Positions 19,769-31,540 of a stretch of DNA of 64,000 nucleotides are shown here, in pieces; the first letter of the stretch is position 1; each line of letters starts with the position of its first letter. The position numbers and the translations under genes are program-made. The notes under the pieces were generated by a model, which worked only from the letters and a program-made list of their open reading frames with translations, ran no database searches and had not been told where the DNA came from. Source of the DNA: Alviniconcha marisindica (lineage: Eukaryota > Mollusca > Gastropoda > Provannidae); the NCBI GenBank assembly GCA_018857735.1, contig JABMCL010000968.1, forward strand, positions 311,001-375,000. The letters run 5' to 3'.

Positions 19769-20970
19769 GGTTAGACAATTCCCATGCCAGAAACCTATGT
19801 TGATGTGGTACAGGTGTTCACTACTAATAAGGCCCATCATGGCAGCTTCCTTGTACAAATATCTCCGTCTTGAGTAATCGCAATTTACATCACATCAGAC
19901 TATAGGCCAACTCTCTGTTAGGTACACATGGTACCTCCAAATTGTCAGTTATATGTTGAGGCCCCCCGGTCGTGTTTTTTCGTTGATTCCACATTCTGTA
20001 GCCCCCACAGGGTAACGGATCAGATGATGTCCAATGCAGCAAGAGACAGAAACCAGGAATTTTTGTGATCACAGTACTGTCACATCTGCAAGCAAAAACA
20101 TTTTAAATTTAAAACAAAGCAAAAAACTATTCCTTCAGTTTGATCATCAAAAGTTCGAAAGAGAAACATATTTTTGTTGTTGCTACTGTCAGTTTTGTTT
20201 TCCTGCCTTGGATGCAAACAGAATACAATGATATAGAATACAATGACATCTCATATAAACAACAAAACTCTGCATAACAAATCAATTAACAAATTGTACA
20301 GTGATCAAAATGAAGATTACAGAATTAAATTAGTGCAATAATTTTTGGTGGAGGCGAATGAATGCATAATGAAAGTGATCCTACGAATGTCAGTATTGTG
20401 TTCATTCTTTGACGCTGTGCTTTGCTCGTACTGCTTTCACAAAGGTTCTGGACCTTGTTTGTCTTCTGATGTGTTGTGCTGTGCTTAAGGTTGCTCCCCC
20501 TTCTCCCGTCCCTGTGTACTAATTGCTTGCTGTCTACAATCAAAATTTCAACCTTGAAATGTGTACATATATGTTTAAAAACAAAATTGGTCCCGAGTTG
20601 CAAGCTTTGCTGTGAACAGTTAGGAGACACAGCACAGAGAAGCAGGAGAGAGTGGACTTTGTGTCCGTGCAGAGACTTGATGCCTTCAGAAACTGGACGT
20701 AGGGAACAATCTGCTATCGATACAGGAAAGCAGATCATTATGGTACTGTACTTAAGTGTTTTTTTATCAGCATCCAGAGAAGTCCATCTTTTTTCCTTCT
20801 TTTTTCCTTTTTTAATTTTCTGTACTTAAGTCTTTATTCAGCAATTTATTTAAATCTGTCGATCCGTTTCTTTGAGTGTCATTATAACAGAAAGGAGCGC
20901 ATTGTCAAAATGGGTTCCAAATAGTAGCATCTGAGCTGTCCGGCCAAAATTGTCATTTCCATTGAGGTAG
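18891..20970. other. Mostly featureless AT-rich intergenic DNA
   Basis: A (TA)n tract at 19738-19762; no coding signal. No repeats related to the rest of the window were noticed. Confidence 0.4.
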
Positions 20971-20984
20971 GTTGTACATGATCC

Positions 20985-21450
20985 GGTGCTGTGTTTGCAT
21001 GGTTGTCCAGGGTGGGGGTTGCATGGTTGTCCGGGGTGGGGGGTGCATGTTGTGGGTTGATGTGGGGGGGGGGGGGGGGGGGTGCATGGTTGTCCGGGGT
21101 GGGGGGTTGCATGGTTTGTCCAGGGTGGGGGGTTGCATGGTTGTCCGGGGTGGGGGGTTGCATGGTTGTCCGGGTGGGGGGTTGCATGGTTGTCTGGGGT
21201 GGGGGGTTGCATGGTTGTCCGGGTGGGGGGTTGCATGGTTGTCCAGGGTGGGGGGTTGCATGGTTGGGGTGGGGGGTTGCATGGTTGTCCAGGGTGGGGG
21301 GTTGCATGGTTGTCCAGGGTGGGGGGTTGCATGGTTGTCCAGGGTGGGGGTTGCATAGTTGTCCAGGGGGGTTGGGGGGGGGGTGCATGGTTGTCCGGGG
21401 TGGGGGGTTGCATGGTTGTCCGGGGTGGGGGGTTACATGGTTGTCCAGGG
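20985..21450 (+). repeat. G-rich 24-25-bp minisatellite, G-quadruplex-prone
   Basis: About 18 units of ggttgtccggggtggggggt with tgcat. Each unit has a G4 run next to a G5-G7 run, and there is a G run of about 20 at 21063-21082. The C-rich complement gives proline-rich spurious open frames. Confidence 0.93.
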
Positions 21451-21857
21451 TCACCCCACCCCCCTGCTCCTGGCTATCGACCCCTCCCCATCACGTTTCT
21501 CTCACCATATCCCTCCCACTCCTCATCCACCCGGTCCAGTTATTCTGGTCACGGCTTTACTTCCAGTAGCGGATCAGTCAAAGCTGCAGATGAAAGCCAG
21601 TTTTGCCATGTGCCAACAGTGAAACCATGCATACGTGATTTTGTATGGCAGTTGCAGTCTAATCCTACCAGTAGTCTCCCTTGTCAATGGGTCATTGGGT
21701 GTGGGGATTTTTTATTATTTATTTTTTTGGTGGGGGGGGGGGGGGGGGACTGGACTTGTACAATACTGCCTGTTGCGTCAGCACTGATTTGAAATGTCGC
21801 AGGGTAACTTGGACAAAATCTGCGTGATGTCCAAAGTGCCATGAAGGTCAGATTTCG

Positions 21858-21944
21858 TAACATAAAAGGTTCAAAAGAACACAAAACCCAATCTGCAAAT
21901 TTTGGGGCTAATCCCGTTTATCAGGCAGTCATTCTTGTTTCAGA
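21858..21944 (+). mobile_element. Internally deleted MITE copy (47-bp-TIR family)
   Basis: Has the interior start taaaaggttcaaaagaacac, a short interior piece and the terminal end cagtcattcttgtttcaga. Confidence 0.6.
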
Positions 21945-22301
21945 TTTCCTAAATTTGACACACCTCATTTCAGACTCGGCTGACATTTCAGTAGCTCAAG
22001 TAGTTTGGTTTTATACTCTTTATTGTCTGCTGGTGTCATCGCTTTTTCTTGTTCTGTTTCAAGGTTGCATCCTTCTCCTTATAAACACAGTTTCACAGAT
22101 GCCAAAAATGTTTGTACTATGAAGTTGATATGGAATATTTGTGAATAAACTCTTTCATGTGCCTTTATCTAAACAGGACAGAAAAGAGCATGATTTTGTG
22201 CTGCATTGAAAGACTGGTTTCTTTGCTTTGTCCAAGAGTTGTGCTAGATTTTAAGATGAGTGTACCTCTCTAGGTGTGGTATCTCAAGAAAGAGAGAAAA
22301 A

Positions 22302-22545
22302 TCTGAGACAGGAATGACCGCTAACATTGTAAAACAAGATCCAAACACATGAAATGTTCAAAAGAACGCTTATTTATTAGGACACAAACCTGCAATGTGC
22401 AAATTTTCATGGTAATCCCCTTCATTAAGCTACAAGATGACAAACAACAGTTAAATGGTGCAAAAACAATGACAAAATGAGGTGTCCAGCAAAATAACTT
22501 CTCTTTTGGGGTTGAGTTATGTTGTTTTCTATAAAAGATCAATTA
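22302..22545 (+). mobile_element. MITE copy with intact left terminal repeat
   Basis: Left terminal repeat 22302-22348 is the reverse complement of the right terminal repeat at 29372-29418 with 6 mismatches in 47. The interior (ttattaggacac..., ggtaatccccttcattaag) matches 29145-29230. The right end is missing. Confidence 0.75.
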
Positions 22546-23566
22546 TTTCACTTCTCATCTCATTTTTCATGTTTTTTGTTTTTTTGTTTTTTTGTTTTTT
22601 TACTGTTTAACTGTTGTTTCAGTGTCATCTTGTAGCTTGACAAAAATCGGCAGATTGTGTGTTTGTGATATCTGAATGCTGAAGGAGAGTTGAAAATTTT
22701 ACCAGGTTACTGATGTGATGTAACAACTGTTTCTACTATCCTGTCCAAAGACAAATTTGGTTCACAACACAATACTGTATTCTGTATTGCATGAGGTGTG
22801 ACCAGCTAGTGCATGCAACATCCACACTTGGTGGGATGGGTGGGGTTTGGGGTGGGGTGGATTGGATAGTGTCATGACATAATATTGATAATAATAATAG
22901 TGAGAGGGTAACTCATCCCAGACTGAAATTTCATAAAGTGCTGAAAGACTGGTTGATCTGCAGTTTGCAGTGGGATGGTGAAAGGCGAAATATTCCACCA
23001 AAGTTCATTTTCCATTTTCATCTGTGTTGGAATCAGGAGGGTTGTAAGTTAAATTGCTTGATGCAGTTTGTATATGTTGTGCCTCGTGGTGCAGTTTTGT
23101 TGTCATTGTGTAATACATGTCATATACTTTGTAATCGTTTATATATATTTATCACCCTTTTTAATATGCAGACTGATGTAAACTTTCTTGCCTTTTTGTG
23201 TATATGATGATGTACATGTCTGTAAGTGAAATATATACTTTGATGATAAATACAGAAAATAGCAGCACATTCTTTGTACCTGAGCATCTACGGTATTTTA
23301 TTCAAAGCAAATAATCACAGTGTGTGTGTACCATTGCGCTTGCCTGTCTTTGGATGTTTTATTCACAGCATTACATTTTACCATGTGATCTTCAAATCAT
23401 ACTCCTTTTGGTTCACTCCAGATCTCTGCTTTGCGTACGAGTATGTGTACATTTATATTATCGGTGGCTGTTATTATTAGGTTCATGTATTTTTAACATT
23501 TTTACCGAGTTAGAATGACTGTTCCTTGCTCATGCTTCTTACAGTTGTGTTTTGGTACTTTATGGT

Positions 23567-23647
<81 letters not shown>

Positions 23648-25100
23648 AGTAATAAAGTTCTGAGTTCTCTCTCTCTCTCTCTCTTCTTTTTATATCAAGT
23701 CAAAATCAGGACAAGATGGTAAAAAAATTAAGAAAAGGTGTCCATTTTCTCTGACATTGCTAGCACATGAATTTCAACATCTTTCATTTTAGCAAAGATG
23801 TATTCAGCATTTCTTTTCCAAGGAGAGAAAAAGTGTGAAAGCAATGTTTCATGTAATGGACGTGAATTTTTTTTTGTGATGATGTTGTGCAGTTGCATGA
23901 AATCAGTGTGTGCATGAATGACATTGCCAGATCTTGCTTTTACTTCCCTGTCAGCATTCTTTGCTGTCTGGCTCTCCGTGTCTTGTTTCACTGATTTAAT
24001 GTTTCTTAATTTTATGTCGAGCCTTGCAGAGCCAAATAAATATGTTGACCCTGTTTTTATTACATATATTTTTAAGTTCTACCCAGGATTAAGAAAATTT
24101 ACAAGAAAGGTGATGAGAGGCCCTCTGTGTCTTGTTTTGCTGATTTAACATTTCTTAATAATTTTATGTCGAGCCTTGCAGAGCCAAACGAATATGCTGA
24201 CCATGTTTTTATTACAAAGTTCAGACAGGGATAGTGACAAGAAAGGTGATAATAGGCCTGAAAACAATGTCATTTAATTGTATTGGTGAAGGCCCCAAGA
24301 AGAATCCCTTCAAAGCACACAAAAGATTCAAAATTGGACAGTGCAAGACCAACTTTTGGAACAGATGCCTTCTGTTAGAATTCCATCTGGTAGAATCTTT
24401 TGTCAGCACAGAAGACAGTGAGGAAGGATAATAATTAATAATTGTAGAATACTCTAGCCTTAGCTACAAGCTAGGAGTCATTCAAGAAAGAGACCAGTCT
24501 CATGAGCATTGTGTCTAGGTTTTATTCTGGCACACAGTCTCTGCTCCTGAAGTGTCTCTTTTCTAAGCCAAATACAACATGTGCCTTTTCACTGGATTAC
24601 ACCACATCTTTCTTTCTTAGGATTGGACATTAATTCCAAGATGACTAGCAAAAGACTAGAAGAAATTGACTCACCGTCGCAAGTATTTTTTAATTTAAAA
24701 AAAAAAATCAAAAGACTAGAAGAAGTATTTTTTAATTTAAAAAAAAATAATCAAAAGACTAGAAGAAATTGACTCACTGTTACAAGTATTTTTTGTATTC
24801 TTTTAAATGAATCAAATGATTGGAAATGTCGGAAGTATTTTCTAATTAATGTTGTTGTTTTTAATGAAAATGAAAAACACAACCATTAACTAAAATCAGT
24901 CAAAATCTTATTATGATTTGCTGCTGTTATCTTGACCCGCAAAGACTGAAAATGTCCAACAGGTCACTTGTATTTCCGAATCTGTTTTCAAGGTGGAAAC
25001 CAAAAACTTAAGAGTGTCTTTAATGCAGACTCAGAGAGCTAATATCTCCTAGGGCTTCCCCATCCGGCCGACGCTGGTGCAGATGGGTTCAGTCCAAGCG
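22546..25100. other. No gene; microsatellite and small local duplications
   Basis: T/G-rich tract 22566-22602; (CT)n at 23568-23645 and 23668-23682. A tandem duplication of about 95 bp (23973-24068 and 24120-24215, around tatgtcgagccttgcagagc). Three copies of an aaaagactagaagaa/tattttttaatttaa unit at 24650-24795. No splice-bounded coding segment. Confidence 0.6.
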
Positions 25101-25107
25101 TTTCCCA

Positions 25108-25375
25108 GGGCTGGATCCTTTGTCTGACTGCTGGAGGGCATCCAGGGCTGGATCCTTTGTCTGACTGCTGGAGGGCATCCAGGGCTGGATCCTTTGTCTG
25201 ACCGCTGGAGGGCATCCAGGGCTGGATCCTTTGTCTGACCGCTGGAGGGCATCCAGGGCTGGATCCTTTGTCTGACTGTTGGAGGGCATCCAGGGCTGGA
25301 TCCTTTGTCTGACCGCTGGAGGGCATCCAGGGCTGGATCCTTTGTCTGACCGCTGGAGGGCATCCAGGGCTGGAA
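25108..25375 (+). repeat. 37-bp minisatellite, 7 copies
   Basis: Unit gcatccagggctggatcctt plus tgtctgaccgctggagg, nearly perfect, differing at one or two positions. It has no stop on the minus strand in any phase and so yields spurious peptides. No exon edge is visible beside it. Confidence 0.95.
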
Positions 25376-25529
25376 ATCAGTGTGTCAGGATGGGCGCTGC
25401 CCTGCAGAGATATACGGTCCAGCAGGATGGATGTGGACTTTGGGATTCTGCCGGTTCCTGGCAGTGGCTGGAAATTTCTGCGTTGAGGTCATGTCAATTT
25501 CATCTCTGTATCCTGGATGGTGTCTGTAT

Positions 25530-25614
25530 AGGACTGTAAAAGGTTCAAAAGAATGCTATTTATCAGAACAAAACACAACAGCTTTAGAACGCTAGCAGTC
25601 ATTCTTGTTTCAGA
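25530..25614 (+). mobile_element. Internally deleted MITE copy (47-bp-TIR family)
   Basis: Interior start aaaaggttcaaaagaatgct joined to the terminal end ctttagaacgctagcagtca...tttcaga. Most of the interior is lost. Confidence 0.6.
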
Positions 25615-25639
25615 TTCATGTCACACTGTGAAGCTGGTT

Positions 25640-25870
25640 TGGGATCCTGGATGGTGTTTTGACCAGGTCAGACTGTGTAGCTGGTTTGGGATCCTGGATG
25701 GTATTGTCAGACTGTGTAGCTGGTTTGGGATCCTGGGTGGTGTTTTGACCATGTCGGACTGTATCTGGCTTGGGATCCTGGATGGTGTTTTGACCTTGTA
25801 GGACTGTATAGCTGGCTTGGGATCCTGGATGGTGTTTTGACCTTGTAGGACTGTGTAGCTGGTTTGGATG
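25640..25870 (+). repeat. Short minisatellite of about 45-53 bp, about 5 copies
   Basis: Units of gtagctggtttgggatcctg plus gatggtgttttgacc with variable spacing. Confidence 0.85.
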
Positions 25871-26182
25871 AGTTCATCACAGTGCCTTCAGCCTCACACC
25901 AGGAGCTCTCACTGTCTCACTTTTACATACCATTCAAGAGATATACACAGTTTTCATTTTGATAGGTAACTCTTTTATATCTCTGTAGTGTTTGTGGAGT
26001 AAACTTTTGTTGACATATTCCAGCATTCTAAAGAAGTAGTGATCCATTAGGTTTATCCCCAGCTATTTTTTGCTCATGGTTATTGGTCGTTATTGGTAAG
26101 ATTAGCTGGCATCCAAAACAGTAACAGTGCTACAGATGAAGAATGACTAAATTAGCAAAAATTCATACCAGTTTTTTGTTTT

Positions 26183-26186
<4 letters not shown>

Positions 26187-26261
<75 letters not shown>

Positions 26262-26262
26262 A
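26187..26262 (+). repeat. (CT)n microsatellite
   Basis: CT repeats with single CC interruptions. Confidence 0.95.
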
Positions 26263-26569
26263 TTGGAACTGAGATGGCTATAGTTCCTTTAATAAAAATG
26301 TTTTATTTGAATTAGAAAAAAATAAAAGAAAAAAAGAGAGCTATCATTACCTGTCAGTTTACATTCCACAACACTGTCAGTAGTTCATTGACAAACATAC
26401 ACTCAGCATGCATGTAATATTTGAATGTGTTATGGAGTCTTCATGATAGGAAATGTGAGAATCAGTTGTCTTTTACAGTATCTCAGTCACAAATATATCC
26501 AAACAATTTCAGTTTGCAAAAATGAAATAAAACATGCTAAATGTTACAAAATGTGTATTCTTAAATGGG

Positions 26570-26570
<1 letters not shown>

Positions 26571-26611
<41 letters not shown>

Positions 26612-26806
26612 GAAAATATGCTTTGATAATAGTTTATGGTTTATGTGCAATACCAATTATGGAAATTGTATTGACTTCGGCTGCACATGAATGCACACAC
26701 ACACACACACATGCACGCATACATACACGCACGCACGCACACACACACACACACATGCACGCATACATACACGCACGCACGCACACACACACACACACAC
26801 ACACAT
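26571..26806 (+). repeat. (GT)n and (CA)n microsatellites with duplicated GCAC motif
   Basis: GT tract 26571-26609, then CA/GCAC tracts 26695-26806 in which the piece atgcacgcatacatacacgc occurs twice. Confidence 0.92.
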
Positions 26807-26860
26807 TATATCAGTATTCAGTGAAAAAAGGAACTGATGAACTTACAAAATAACGAATGG

Positions 26861-26975
26861 AGACTGGGTATGCTCCAGCTGCCATGACAAATGAAAGGAG
26901 ATCATTAACACCTACACACTCTTAGACATGACTCCTTTCATTTGTCAGGGCACCTTGAGCATATTTACCCAGTCT
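26861..26975. repeat. Near-perfect hairpin (inverted repeat, arms about 40 nt)
   Basis: Left arm 26861-26900 (starts agactgggta, ends aaatgaaaggag) is complementary to right arm 26932-26975 with a few mismatches and a 4-nt bulge; the loop is 31 nt. It lies directly upstream of a LINE relic. Confidence 0.85.
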
Positions 26976-27049
26976 CCCTGAACTCTGAATTGCATTTCCC
27001 CCTCACACTGACTGTGGTACCATTCTGTACTCATGCATTCACCCATCCG

Positions 27050-27170
27050 GCCCTGGCCCACCTGTCTGGAACAGCCTCCCTTTCAAAGTTAGATTGTCAA
27101 ACACATTCACAGCTTTCAAATGATCTTTAAAATCTCACCTCTTCAAGCTTTCCTATTGAATCTGTGTGTG
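27050..27170 (+). mobile_element. LINE reverse-transcriptase ORF C-terminal fragment
   Basis: The + strand reads WNSLPFKVRLSNTFTAFK, a stop, then SLKSHLFKLSY, the usual end of non-LTR ORF2. It is followed by GT/CA microsatellite sequence. Confidence 0.65.
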
Positions 27171-27429
27171 TGTGTGTTTGTGTGTGTGTGTGCACAAACA
27201 GATTTAAAAAACAACTGTTTGGGTTCTTTGCTTTGTAATGGGCTAGGTGCTCCAGTTTGGAGAAAGAGTACATTATTATTATTACCTGCTGGAGTCACCA
27301 GCACCACAGCTGTGTCTGGGGAAACCAGCGACACGGTTGTATCCCACATTTGTGCCTGACTGTAGCCCACGATACACAATACTCTCCACAACTTTGGTTT
27401 ATTTCTCTGCTTCTTGGACCACTGATTCA

Positions 27430-27770
27430 GCCATAGGAGAGTCAGTAAGTCAGAGCAAGAGTACTCACTCTCAAAAGCCAAAGAATGATCAAGCGCGGTC
27501 ACCAAATGGATAGGTGACCATAATTTGCACGCACCCTGAGATTTCTTCAAAGTTGAATTCTGTGCAAACTCTACAAAAGTCTTTTATTTCAGTTGAGACT
27601 ATGAACCAAGATCCCCCATGTGTATACACATGCAAAAAAAAAGATCACATATGTACGCTACAGATCATGTAGTCCATGTCAGTATTCGGTGGATTATGAA
27701 AACACAACAACAACAAAAAGAACAAAAATGTTAGTCTTGATAATGTTGGACACTATTCGAAAGCAGAAGA
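27430..27770 (+). mobile_element. SINE-like element with 5S-like box, copy 1
   Basis: Shares with 28605-29045 the order cagagcaagag / ggtcaccaaatggataggtg / cctgagatttc / aaattctgtgca / ccccatgtgtatac / aaagatcacata / gattatgaaa / tgttggacac. The block ending tggataggtgacca resembles the 3' internal promoter block of 5S rRNA (tggatgggtgacc); a 5S ancestry is inference. Confidence 0.6.
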
Positions 27771-27899
27771 AGCCATGGTTTGCTTCGTGTCTCATATAGT
27801 GGGATAGCAGTAACAAATACTGATTACTAAATTAGTCGTTTTGATTATCCTGGAGAACCCGTTGTAAAATTCCTGTAAGGAATGGCCCAGTATCCACTG

Positions 27900-28150
27900 A
27901 GCTAACGGGGAGCAAGTTCGAAAAGGCTGTGTCTGCGAATCCACTGAGCTATGGTGCGAACACGCCGGTATCCATGGCAACGGGGACACGCTCAACCGGC
28001 AGAGAAAAGCGGAAACAGGCGGCGCTTTGCTGTGCGCCATATTTGAAGTTGACAAGCGGCGAGTCGTAGAAACACTTGTTTCGACTCCGCTGAGTTGTCA
28101 CTGTCATTGTAATCATTTTTGTTGGTGTGTCATCAAAGAAATTCAGCAAA
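27900..28150 (+). promoter_or_regulatory. Candidate CEP44 promoter (CpG-rich patch)
   Basis: CpG dinucleotides are markedly denser here than in the surrounding 10 kb. It contains an X-box-like site (27968-27981) and a YY1-like GCGCCATATTT (28035-28045, reverse strand AAATATGGCGC). The first coding exon of CEP44 begins directly after an acceptor at 31615, so a non-coding first exon must lie upstream; this patch is the best candidate. I cannot identify its donor with confidence. Confidence 0.35.
27968..27981 (+). promoter_or_regulatory. RFX X-box-like motif
   Basis: GTATCCATGGCAAC: the right half GGCAAC fits RGYAAC exactly and the left half is imperfect. RFX factors drive ciliary and centriolar genes, which would suit CEP44 downstream. 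A single motif match is weak evidence. Confidence 0.35.
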
Positions 28151-28604
28151 GGTTGGTATCTGTCACGTAAAACGAGTGGATGCGTCAATGGTGTGTTGAT
28201 TGAACGTAATTCTTGACACCGACGTGTTCCTAACAGCCAAAAGTCGTTCTTCCCTCGTAACTGAAGTTGTTCGCACTGTAACTATTCGAAATCCAGTTCA
28301 GGGAATTAATCTAAACATGTTCCCTTGGCTTAGATTACTGCAGTAAAGCAAATCAAACACACATTAGCCCCGTCAGTTCCTTGTCCTGAGACCATGTAAA
28401 AACCGATATTATGGTTCCAGTTGGAATTCCAAACTACAGTCCGTAAAATCTGGAACGTGCCACTTGTCACATGTCCTCCCTCTGTCACTGTTTGTGTTAC
28501 TTAATTACATGTAATGATAGTAGCACAGCGTTCTTCTACCAGACTTCAGTATCAAGAAGCACACGGGAATAATTGTAGGTTAATATGGTAATCTCCAAGG
28601 AGGG

Positions 28605-29045
28605 GAGAGCCAGTGGCGCAGAGCAAGAGCAGTAGTTACTGTAGTAGACTAGTAGTACTCGCTCTCGAAAATCAAACACGATCGAGCATGGTCACCAAAT
28701 GGATGGGTGACCATTATGTGCTAAGCTTTGCACCCGCCCTGAGACTTCCCTGGAGTCAAATTCTGTGCAGAATCTACAAACATTTGCATCCACCCTGAGA
28801 TTTCCTTGGAGTTGGAGTTAAATTCTGTGCAGAATCAACAAACATCATTCAGATGAGACTATAAATGGAGGTACCCCATGTGTATACTGTGTGTATGCAT
28901 GTAATGATGTATACAAAAAAAGATCACATAGACACATTAAAGATCCAGTAGTACATGTCAGAGTTCAATGGATTATGAAAGCACCAAAATAACCCAGCAT
29001 GCACTAAAAGTGTCAGTGTTATCATAAAGTTGAAGTTGGACACTC
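28605..29045 (+). mobile_element. SINE-like element with 5S-like box, copy 2
   Basis: Better-preserved copy of the element at 27430. Has box-A-like agccagtggcgcagagc at its head and ggtcaccaaatggatgggtg with acc. A middle block (cctgagattcc...attctgtgcagaatc) is duplicated in tandem. Confidence 0.65.
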
Positions 29046-29139
29046 TACAGATAACAGAAGAAGAAGGAGGCAGTTGGATATTCCTGCTGGTACTGTGCAG
29101 CTTTAGTTTTACAATTACAGTGACTGCAATGACCCAAAC

Positions 29140-29418
29140 ACATAAAAGGTTCAGAATAACACTTTTTATTAGGACAAAACACAACATCCAAATTGGTTAG
29201 GGTAATCCCCATTATCAAGCTACAAAATGGCACTTCAACTAGTTAAAGTTTAAGCAACAATTAAAAATTTAAATGGTGAAAATTAATGAAAAATAGATGG
29301 AGAGTTTTTCCACTTATCTGTTTTGGGGTGAGCTATGTCCGGTGCTTGGAAGAATAAAAAATCAGTCCAATGTGTTTGGATCTTGCTTTAGAATGCTAGC
29401 AGTCATTCTTGTTTCAGA
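29140..29418 (+). mobile_element. MITE copy with intact right terminal repeat
   Basis: The interior matches 22345-22545 (ttattaggacaaaac, ggtaatccccattatcaag, ggggtgagctatg). Right terminal repeat 29372-29418 is the inverted counterpart of 22302-22348. The left terminal repeat is largely deleted. No transposase is visible, so it would be non-autonomous. Confidence 0.75.
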
Positions 29419-29429
29419 TATATAAATAT

Positions 29430-30654
29430 ATATATATTTTTTTAACAGTGACTGCTTTCAATATACATTGATTAGGGTTTGTCATCACTTGGAAACTAGG
29501 TCAAACTTTTTAAAAAAGAGGCAATAAAATTGAAGCTATATTATATGAAACACACAAATACAAATGTATTAATTTTAATAGAAAAAATTTGCTTCCCCAC
29601 TTTTTTGCTTTATTTGCTAGAACTATGTGAACCATTTAATAGTTTTAGAATGACTGATATTTTGACCCCTAGACCTTTAAAGACTTGGTTCCCAAAGGTA
29701 TACCTTCGGGCTGTGAACATTTGTGCATGTGCACTCATGTGAATCTTAATTTGGGCAAAGGGGCAGGGCTTTAAGGGGCATAAATTGTTCAGCAACTGTT
29801 TGAAATTAACAGCTGGCCTTGGACTGTTGAAGTGACCAATGTGTGTAAAACTGAAAGCACAGTATAGTCCACATCACTAGGTAAGTCCCACCCATTTGTA
29901 TTCAAATTGTCCTCGCTTCAGTTGACAATTAAAGGCTTTTGAGTCTTGAAAGAAGACAGAATTTACTTTCATCAACACAGTAATTTAGCAGACAGAAAGC
30001 TGAGACTAATGAGAGTGAATTTTGTGTCTGTGCAAAATGTCATAGTCAAGTGATGGTCTGATTGCCAGGTATTTGTGATAAACCAGTCAGTGATGTAACT
30101 GTCATGCTTTGAAGAGAATTTGTTTCAATTTTTTTGGCGTGCTATGTATAGGCAGGCCTACCCTTTAAGATGTCCCAGGAATTTCCAACTGCCTCCTTTG
30201 AGAATACTGTTAATTTTGTGATATAATTTAAATAGCCCCTTGGTTTTGCACTTACAAAATCAAGAAAATGAAGCACACCTGAACTGATGAAGCACATGAG
30301 ATGTGTTTATTAATGTAGTGTTGTCCATCCATTAATTCTGATGTTTGATTATACTAATACTATGCTTTACAGTTACCATTTGCAGCACCTTTAAATCATC
30401 TTTGTCCTTGGTACCATACCTGAATGAATTGAAGCATATTAAACTTAAGGAAGAAACTTCATGATCAGGGAAATTAATACTTGATGTGGCACTGCCAAGG
30501 ACATGTAAACTATGCTATCATAAAGCTGTTACACCTGTTAATTACTTTTGCCCTTTTTCAGTTTTTGTGAAAATGATGCAGACAGTGACCTTTATTTCAT
30601 TCTTGTTTCAATGTTTATCTGAAATATTATGCAGAAAGTAGAGAACAGTACATA
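29430..30654. other. No recognisable feature
   Basis: AT-rich, no splice-bounded coding segment and no repeat recognised. Confidence 0.4.
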
Positions 30655-30656
30655 CC

Positions 30657-31106
30657 CTAAAACACACTCTGAGCACTGCTTTCTGGCATCTTCCTCCAAA
30701 CGCTGCCAGATTTAGTTACGCCACTGAAGGGGCACTCTTTATCTCCGCACAGCTGTCCAATGACGCGGTCAGTGCCCTCCGAAAGGTTTGGGTACTGATA
30801 AGACTGTAGAAACAACATAGCGCCAAAGCACGCATGTAAACATGAGACGCATCCACCCCAGGTAAAAAAAAAGAGTTCCATCTTGATTCAAACGATTGTG
30901 GTTTTATTTGTGCTGCTGTAAACTTTGTTGGCGGCTATAAATGACACACCTTGTTTTATTTGAGTTGTTTGTAACAAACTTACTACTGTTTGAGCACCAA
31001 CAAAAAAACTGCTCGTTAGCTGACAGTTTTCTGGACCCTATGGCGTAACTAAATATGGCAGTGGTTGAAGGAAGGATGTCGTAAACCAGTGCTTGGAATA
31101 TGACCT
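30657..31106 (+). mobile_element. Foldback/MITE-like dispersed repeat, copy 1
   Basis: About 450-bp element with high similarity to 62435-62868. Internal inverted repeat: 30703-30723 and 31041-31061 are complementary at 20 of 21 positions (ctgccagatttagttacg... against tggcgtaactaaatatggc). It is non-coding. Confidence 0.8.
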
Positions 31107-31493
31107 TAAAAGTACTACAATAGCTCTTCCAGCTTCAAATTAGCCATCCTACTTGCCACAATAACGTAAGCTTTTTCTATAAGATCTTGCTGTGTACATC
31201 ATGAAAGCTTTAGTTTTACAATTCAAAATGTTTCAGTTAAATCCTGTATAGTATATTTTATATATTAAATGTATTTATGTATGTATGCATACAGTTACAA
31301 TGTATACATGTATAACTTATAAGTATGTGAGAAGAGTTTACTTTAATATTATATATATATGCTATTTGTATCTAATATGGCTGTCTTAATTGACATGTGC
31401 ATGATGTGGCATTGTGCATTAAAATGGGTCCAACTCCAAGGCTTTAAATTTCATCACTAAAACATTCAGCATTCAGTGTTCTCTCTGTCTCTT

Positions 31494-31540
<47 letters not shown>

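Noticed and set aside
20850..21454. Proline/histidine-rich open frames (NHATPHPGQ) and glycine/valine-rich ones
   Set aside because: Both strands of the G-rich minisatellite; no gene structure.
25039..25363. Long minus-strand open frames with regular peptides (SSGQTKDPALDALQ type)
   Set aside because: They come from a 37-bp satellite without stops in any phase; no splice sites, start context or family resemblance.
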